Assembly (NCBI GenBank): GCA_029204225.1
Contig: CM055093.1
Span: 19,396,041-19,460,040 of the forward strand
Direction: 5' to 3'
Length of the DNA stretch: 64,000 nucleotides
DNA from: Diphasiastrum complanatum
Taxonomy: Eukaryota; Streptophyta; Lycopodiopsida; Lycopodiales; Lycopodiaceae
Part shown: piece by piece, positions 57,235-64,000 of the stretch
Position numbering within the stretch: position 1 is the stretch's first letter
How the letters are laid out: the number at the start of each line of letters is the position of its first letter
Position numbers and translations under genes: made by a program
The notes under the pieces: generated by a model
Told to the model about the DNA's origin: nothing
Databases searched by the model: none
Seen by the model: the letters and a program-made list of their open reading frames with translations, nothing else

Positions 57235-57368
57235 CTTTGGCAAACGTTTGCTCTCACGATCCTCCGGTTCCCTCTGCCTGCGTTGCATTTGTGCTTTGGC
57301 AAAAGTTTGCTCTCAGGATCCTCCGGTTCGCTCTTCCTGCGTTGCATTTGTGCTTTGGCAAAAGTTTG
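57235..57368 (+). repeat. 59-bp tandem repeat, 2.3 copies
   Basis: Units 57235-57293, 57294-57352 and a partial third, each beginning CTTTGGCAAA(C/A)GTTTGC. It sits between the flavoprotein fragment and the PsbY pseudogene. Confidence 0.92.
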
Positions 57369-57392
57369 CGAAATCACGCTACAGCTCTACTA

Positions 57393-57739
57393 GAGATTGC
57401 ATGGATAGCAAACAATGACTCAAGAGGTCTAATACTTCTGTTGGTGCTGGCTCCTGCCATCGGGTGATGTTCAACATTCTTCAGCCTGGGCCAAATCAGC
57501 TAAATCGGATGAAACCTTATAAGGGTTTGATTGGAGCTTTGGGATTGAGCGCAGCAACAATATCTGGTAGTGTCTTCACATGAGATGTCGAGGCCTTGTA
57601 AGAGATTGCTACCATAGCCGATAGTGATTCAAGGGGTTCAATTCTTATTTTGGTTCTCACGCCAACCATAGTATGGGTTCAGTACAACATCCTCCAACCT
57701 GCTTTGAACCAAATCAATAGAATGAGACAGCAAAAGTGA
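57393..57739 (+). pseudogene. psbY: PsbY-like polyprotein pseudogene (two PsbY modules)
   Basis: PsbY is a small photosystem II membrane protein; plants make two copies from one nuclear precursor. Here module 1 reads EIAWIANNDSRGLILLLVLA then PAIG (57393-57464). A deletion of about four bases removes the expected WV and shifts the frame, which resumes as MFNILQPGPNQLNRM (from 57467). A linker follows (PYKGLIGALGLSAATISGSV) with two in-frame stops, TGA and TAA. Module 2 is EIATIADSDSRGSILILVL then WVQYNILQPALNQINRM, ending at TGA 57737-57739. Both repeats and the linker keep the precursor order, so the source gene was the full polyprotein. Frameshift, two stops and the lack of a readable transit peptide mark a pseudogene. 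Confidence 0.8.
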
Positions 57740-58439
57740 GGTGAGATGTAATTTCTGACCATATTTTGTCTTGAATCAACTGATTAAATATGGAGTTGTG
57801 AATTTGTAGAATCTTATGAAGCCCTGGAGTTGTTGAGCGGCCATTTGATTTTTTGAAACGAAGAGGCTATAGGTATTGCTAATACTGGAAGTATTCTATA
57901 AAATCCTGACGGTTTCTCTTAATTGAGTACTAACGCAACACCATACCCTTTGGAAGTTCACCTCGGGATATTCCAACTAACGGTACGTAAGTAGATGCTG
58001 GCTGATTCGATTTAGGAATACGAGTCGAAGGTGAAATTTGCGAAGTAAGTTCTTTTGGAGTCCACAAAATGTTTTGGTAGAAATTTTGGCTGTTAGCTGT
58101 TATGGGATAATATTCACACAATTTGATCGATTCTAAGATGAGATTTTATTCAAATTTTTTATTTATGTTGTGGGCAAAATTTATCGTGGCTGTTTCGTTT
58201 TTTTTCCATTTTGCTGCTAAGATCTCGACCCTTTTTTCTCATTTTAGGCTTTCATATCTGCATTTGCTTTTTGGTCAGACAACGCAGGTTCCAAAAAGGC
58301 AAGCACGCCTACTTTGAACACGAGGAAGCTTGATGAGGAGACAGAAGTTCTCAGCCGTGAGTTTTAGATGTTCTCAAATGTTTTAAAACATGAAGAATAT
58401 TTAGGTCAATAATCTACAGCCATTTTATAAAGCACGCTT

Positions 58440-58781
58440 GCATTTGATGGTCTACTTGAGAAAGTTCTAGGCAAAGACAATGAGGCCATGATGCAAGTAG
58501 GACAGTTGCAAGGTGAATTGGGTCTTCCGGGTGGATTTATTACTTGCTCTGTTCGTGGCTGTGATTCCAAGGTGATAGTCAGAAATGAGAGTAGTGAGGA
58601 GTTTGCTCCATGTCTTTGTGCCTTCAGGATCTACAAGGATTGCTACATGGAAGCTAACAAAAATGGGGGAAAGTGTCCTGGATGCAAGGAAGCCTATGAT
58701 GTGGATACAGATGATGGCCCTGCTGCAGCTGAGACTCTTGCCTTGCAGTTGAGACTCTTGCCATTAAGTACATTCCTTTGA
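58440..58781 (+). pseudogene. Cellulose synthase-like D (CSLD) RING-finger fragment
   Basis: A 98-codon frame contains GGFITCSVRGCDSKVIV, EEFAPCLCAFRIYKDCYMEA and NGGKCPGCKEAYDVD. It matches the N-terminal zinc finger of CSLD wall glycan synthases (C-x4-C, C-x-C, C-x2-C, C-x2-C). The usual ICRDCY is IYKDCY here, so one zinc ligand is lost. The glycosyltransferase domain does not follow; the sequence becomes unrelated after 58740. The piece upstream (58260-58480) may be worn CSLD sequence too. It is a gene fragment, not a working CSLD. Confidence 0.75.
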
Positions 58782-60004
<1,223 letters not shown>

Positions 60005-60187
60005 CATGCACACATACACAGATAGCTAGTTATGATGATGTTAAAATAGATATTCCACGTAGATAATTAGTTGGGTCCCCAAATTTCATGTCTGTTGCAT
60101 GTTCCCCAAACGTCATGTACCTCACCTCTATGTAACGGGCTGTTGCCCTGCTATTCAATCAATTCAATACATTGTTGTTTAGTTACA

Positions 60188-60190
<3 letters not shown>

Positions 60191-60241
<51 letters not shown>
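60191..60241. repeat. (TC)n microsatellite
   Basis: 51 bases of TC, the fifth pure CT array of 50 or more bases in the window. Confidence 0.98.
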
Positions 60242-60242
<1 letters not shown>

Positions 60243-60704
60243 CTTCTACTGCGTGAAATCACAATATGGTATCAGCCCTACACCATCGATCTCCCTTAAG
60301 CGATTCTCTAGGATGTACCTCTGTCTTTGTGCAGTTTTAGTAGCGTATGGTTGCGATCCTGGCTAGCTGGCACATCACTCACAGAAATCAAATGTTGAAG
60401 AAGTGTCCACGATGGAGGATAGTGAGCTTGGAGTGCTTTTGGAGTGGTCTTAAAATTGTTTGATTGCTCTTAATAACCATCTAGGATGACCCGGTACAAG
60501 AAATTTGTTGTTTCTGCCCAGATCTGCATTAGCATCTTCATAACAAAAAATTTGTTATCTCTACCTATAAAGGTAATTCACCAAAAACTGTTCGTCTAAG
60601 TTCTAGCTAGCAACACATCCTCCATAGATACTCGCAGATAATCCTCCATAGACACTCGCATGATGATCTTGTTAAAATCAAGAAATGTAAAGACTCGAAT
60701 GGAC

Positions 60705-60858
60705 GACCACGTACATACACACACATACATCGGCCACCCATCAACAACCATTGATTTTCCTCCTAAATCATCGCTGCTCGCCCGTCAACAAGATACTAAA
60801 TTTTCAAATCATCGGCCGTCAGTAGATCGGCCGCCATTGCCCGTCAACGTTGACGGGC
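60705..60858 (+). repeat. Dispersed repeat R, copy 2, with perfect 20-bp palindrome
   Basis: Matches 46297-46400. It ends with GCCCGTCAACGTTGACGGGC at 60839-60858, a perfect 20-base palindrome without a spacer. Related CCCGTCAAC half-sites occur through the repeat family (45910, 46330, 47300). Confidence 0.8.
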
Positions 60859-61227
60859 ACTCACAACTGGTATTGGATATATAGTATATATAGATATGTT
60901 ACGTGATCGCTACTAAGCTCTTATGCAGATTACTGGAATCAAGGAAGTGCGAAGTATTCTGATATATAGCGCAGACGTCTTACGGATGTTGTGAAGCGGT
61001 GAAAGCGAAATGGATGTGAGAATCTTCAAGCTAACAATGGCGATCATCACGTTATCTAGGTGTAGGTCTGAAGTGTGAGAGTGATAATAGGCTGGGCTGA
61101 GAAGAAATAGACCTGCTGGATTGCGCTTTGGCAGCTCTGAAGTCTAAGCTTCGGAGTGGGAAAGGTCTTCGGTTGATGGTGTTGGAATTCTGGATCTTTT
61201 CAGTTGTGAAGCGAGAGGCGGATTAGA
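60859..61227 (+). promoter_or_regulatory. Upstream region of the prolyl 4-hydroxylase start
   Basis: TATATAGTATATATAG at about 60875-60893 is a possible TATA region some 340 bases before the ATG at 61228. Otherwise G/A-rich leader-like sequence. The role is inferred from position only. Confidence 0.3.
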
Positions 61228-61640
61228 ATGAAAGGGCGTGGAAGGGTGAGAGCATCTGTGGCATGTGGGCAGAAGCTCTCTCTGCCAGTTGTTCTAATAT
61301 CGTGTTTTTTCTTCTTTGTGGCTGGTTACTACATTGCATCATCGCTCACAGAGGTACTTTAACGAGCCTCCCGAGTTTTCTGGCGCATGGTGAAACAGAA
61401 AATGCGGGATGAAGGCTTGCGACTTCAGCAAGGAAAACGCAATCAATTGAATTCTGTAAGTTATCTAACTAGAACTTGGAAGTATTGACACAATTCTGAT
61501 GCAGGACCCACTGGACGATCTGAAAGTTACAAGGATTCCAAGACCGAAGCTGATCCAAAATGAGTCTGATGCAGAATTTGTAGCGTTAGATCACGGGAAA
61601 AGTGGAGACAACAGTGTTCAAATCATTCCCTTTCAGGTCC
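61228..61640 (+). CDS. Prolyl 4-hydroxylase, 5' exons only (partial)
   Basis: Plant prolyl 4-hydroxylases are type II membrane proteins of the ER/Golgi that hydroxylate proline in wall glycoproteins. Exon 1 (61228-61353) encodes a basic N-terminus and a membrane anchor (LSLPVVLISCFFFFVAGYYI), with donor GAG|GTACTT. A later exon (61505 to about 61640) starts DPLDDLKVTRIPRPKLIQNE and ends NSVQIIPFQ at a GT donor, exactly where Arabidopsis P4H9-type genes continue into VLSWRPRA. A further possible exon (61399-61455, KMRDEGLRLQQGKRNQLNS) keeps frame and ends at a good donor, but would leave a 45-base first intron, which is short. The catalytic domain is not found to 64000. Either a long TE-filled intron continues past the window or this is a truncated gene. 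Confidence 0.65.
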
Positions 61641-61777
61641 GCAACGATGACTTTGCTCATTCTCAGATACATTGCGGTTTTATTAAAATCATGTTTTGGT
61701 GAAATAGCATTCACCCAAAGTTTTTAACTAGCTGAGGCTGTCTGATGTGCAAAGTAGCTTAAACCTTTCCAGCTGCT

Positions 61778-62335
61778 AAGTGTTATGTCCCTAACTAACC
61801 ATGGTTAGGTCTGGAACGTGGGTTATGAGACGACATTAAGACCTAACCGGTAGTCAACTTAATGACAACTTGGGGCATTCATAACTGACTGTGATTTTTA
61901 AAGTTAGAGAGTTGACTGATAATGGACAACCAATCCATGGACATCACCACTGCGAGTAAGCTATAAATGCGCCGCAAGATATGGCTATATATACTAGGGC
62001 TTGTTCGTGGAGTCGACTGCTGATTGATCAATCTCACTGTGCATCAATGAATTGAGGGTCCTGTAGATCATCCAAAACTTGAGCAAGGCATCTCCTTGAG
62101 TGGCCTGGGTTGCGGTGGTGTGGGATGCCATAGCTACTGTTCAAGGGATTGATCTTGGATGCTGGCATAGATTCCCTTGCATGGGGGTCTTGTTCTACTC
62201 TATATGGATGGGGAGTTATTCTGATCAGTCCAGTTCATTAGTGTTGCTTAGTGTACGTCAAGACTCGAGTTAGATCCTTGTACTCCTATAAGTAAGCATG
62301 CGCCTTCATGCAACCAAGAAAATCTCTGCAAACAG
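61778..62335 (+). repeat. LTR-like sequence
   Basis: Begins TGTTATGTCCCTAACTAACC and contains CTATATATACTAGGGCTTG (about 61988), a TATA-type promoter. It has no coding content. It looks like an LTR lying where P4H exons would be expected. It does not match the LTR beginning at 63435, so it belongs to another element. Confidence 0.45.
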
Positions 62336-63160
62336 CTCGGTGGGAAGGTGGACAAAATGCACTAAGTAAACAATATCAATGGCAATGTCATAGTCTTTCA
62401 TCTTCGCTTTCGAGATACGCTTGTCAATAATAGCCTCTGAAAGTTTTGTCTTCGTGATTTCTACATCCCCTTCCTCAAAGGTGACTTTCTTCTCTGCAGC
62501 AGCTATCTGTAGCTCAGAATCAATAATTTTTTTTGCTTCTGCAGAAATATCGTTGAAAATAACTTAACTGCATCACGATCATAATTAGGATCAACTTTAT
62601 GATCTTCTTTCGTTATTGCTTTGTTCGAAGATTTCTTCTTTGAGGACTTTCTCCTCTTCTTTGAGGATACTTTCGTGTCAGGTTTCGAGGAGCTTTTGCT
62701 TCTCATAGTCACTTTGAATAACTTCTCAACATCACTTGGCCAAGATTGATCAACTGGCTTTGACTGTTTCACTTTGATGACATCAATCTTCTACACAACA
62801 GCATCGGCCGAAGATTTTAATTTCGTATCAGCAGGAGCAGCAACATACTGGTACTTTGGACGCGACTTCAATGGTTGTGGACAATCCGGATACTTGTGGC
62901 CTGGTTCTTTGTAGTTTGAGCACAAAGGTTTATATAAATCCGATCGGTTTTTGTGGCTGCGAACAGTCGGGCGAAAAATGTCCTAGTTCACCACAAATAT
63001 AACAGTTTCCCGAAACAGGTTTATTTGAACTCGAAGGACCAACAAATTCTGGTGGGTTGTGTCTCTTTGGTGCAAGCTTTGGTTTGCCTTGTTGTTGATA
63101 ACTACATCGCTCGTCCAAACACACATTCCGACCTCTGCTTAGCAGACATATCATGTTATC
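62336..63160 (-). pseudogene. Gag/pol-like region of a retroelement, with zinc knuckle
   Basis: Minus-strand frames: 63154-62930 is basic and ends with a CCHC knuckle (CYICGELGHFSPDC, about 62965-63010). 62772-62503 is Lys/Ser-rich (KSSSKPDTKVSSKKRRKSSK). A further readable piece (SELQIAAAEKKVTFEEGDVE, about 62440-62520) follows. Stops separate them. The primer-binding site to the right and the knuckle fit a gypsy or copia gag. The Lys-rich part is not typical, and I cannot assign a lineage. Confidence 0.6.
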
Positions 63161-63420
63161 GCATTACCAGTCAGAAGATTTCAAAACGTAGAACACCACA
63201 AATTATTATATTTGTTCACTACAATAGACATAAAGACCCAAACAATTTCTATCGTGAACAAGTGCTGCTATATAGGCCCTTTCATGAATTTGAAAACACA
63301 ATAGTTAACCCACATAATATACATAAAGACGCCTACGATTTCCACTACAATACCATTTATATAAATAGCAACCTCCCTCTGATCTCCACAATCACCTACT
63401 GATAGCTCAAGAATCGATGG

Positions 63421-63434
63421 AGCTCTGATACCAA
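63421..63434 (-). promoter_or_regulatory. Primer-binding site, initiator-Met type
   Basis: The minus strand reads TTGGTATCAGAGCTC: TGGTATCAGAGC is the initiator-Met tRNA complement. It sits between the gag-like region and an LTR beginning at about 63435 on its right. Confidence 0.85.
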
Positions 63435-64000
63435 TGTTAGGAACAACGTAACCACATTGAAGGCAAAGCTAGTCTGATCCACCCAGCGAATGCACTCTTT
63501 TATAGAATGCCCCTCCTAGCCCAGTGTGAGTTTGCATGGGAGTGATAGGTGGGAGTTATTGTTGCGCCGGCGCCTCAAAGGGCGCTGGGACTTGAGCGGT
63601 TTCCCCAACACGCGCTTAAGCCTAACATTTATCCATCATGCACTTACGTAAAAGCCACCTTAGAAACGTAACAAGCTTAACCATTCAGACTTAAGAAAAC
63701 TGGAATCCCAACCAACCCGAAAGCCAACTCAGAATCCGTCCCGAAAAGGTAACCAAAGGCAAAGACAAGCCACACATGAAACCCAAGGCATAGTGGTCAC
63801 CAAACTGACCAAATGGCATAGTGGCGAGCCACACGTCGGTGACGTGGACCCTTACGCGCCGGCGACGCAAAAAGGTTGTAGTAAGGGTCCTTCTACTTGG
63901 ACCAGTCTCGGAGGCGAAACTGAAATGGTAATCATTCCCAAGGATCAACTTTATTAAATTTGGAAAAGGTTACATTCATACATAGACTGACTGGTCTCGG
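63435..64000 (-). repeat. 5' LTR of the minus-strand retroelement, cut by the window edge
   Basis: Starts (plus strand) TGTTAGGAAC immediately beyond the primer-binding site. It contains G/C-rich boxes (GTTGCGCCGGCGCC near 63560, and ACGCGCCGGCGACG near 63855). Its outer end lies beyond 64000. Confidence 0.6.

Noticed and set aside
61399-61455. Firm call of an extra P4H exon
   Set aside because: It keeps frame and has a strong donor, but it would leave a first intron of only 45 bases, too short for typical plant splicing; kept only as a possibility.

Overview
This is a window of nuclear DNA from a land plant. Evidence for a plant: spliced genes with plant-specific products (PsbP-domain protein 6 with a thylakoid-lumen targeting signal, a secreted GH29 alpha-L-fucosidase, the start of a plant prolyl 4-hydroxylase), decayed fragments of PsbY and a cellulose synthase-like D zinc finger, and a dense background of Ty1/copia and Ty3/gypsy elements whose primer-binding sites match plant initiator-Met and Asp tRNAs. 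The AT-rich DNA, many long CT/GA microsatellites, a Penelope-like element and a 2.4-kb intron suggest a large repeat-rich genome, perhaps a fern, lycophyte, bryophyte or conifer. That last step is inference and the species is not identifiable by eye.

Layout. 1-15,100: copia remnants on both strands (A, E, B1, B2 and one small piece), two tandemly duplicated non-coding stretches, and a ~0.7-kb LTR present as an inverted pair. 15,670-19,470: two diverged copies of an unrecognised gene-like repeat, with a fold-back between them. 20,672-22,498: intact alpha-L-fucosidase gene, minus strand. 24,500-27,115: decayed gypsy element with a tRNA-Asp primer site. 27,600-30,430: decayed Penelope-like reverse transcriptase. 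31,459-37,615: complete, apparently young copia element (C) with intact polyprotein, near-identical LTRs and a 5-bp target duplication, inserted in an older reading frame. 39,849-42,883: Helitron Rep/helicase remnant, followed by telomere-like repeats. 43,280-47,250: microsatellites and an 18-bp satellite with higher-order structure. 48,613-52,103: PPD6 gene, plus strand, three exons, one GC-AG intron. 54,440-56,270: gypsy remnant. 57,060-58,781: cluster of decayed host-gene fragments (FAD-type Rossmann motif, PsbY, CSLD RING). 61,228-61,640: first exons of a prolyl 4-hydroxylase. 61,770-64,000: LTR-like DNA and a gypsy-type gag on the minus strand.

Only FUC and PPD6 look like complete functional host genes. 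They share no pathway: FUC acts on fucosylated glycans in the secretory route or wall, PPD6 in the thylakoid lumen. The rest is mostly a nested record of transposition. I saw no rRNA, tRNA or CRISPR array. The most unusual items are the Penelope-like element, the intact copia insertion splitting a coding-like frame, the duplicated unknown gene family, the 18-bp satellite and the PsbY pseudogene.
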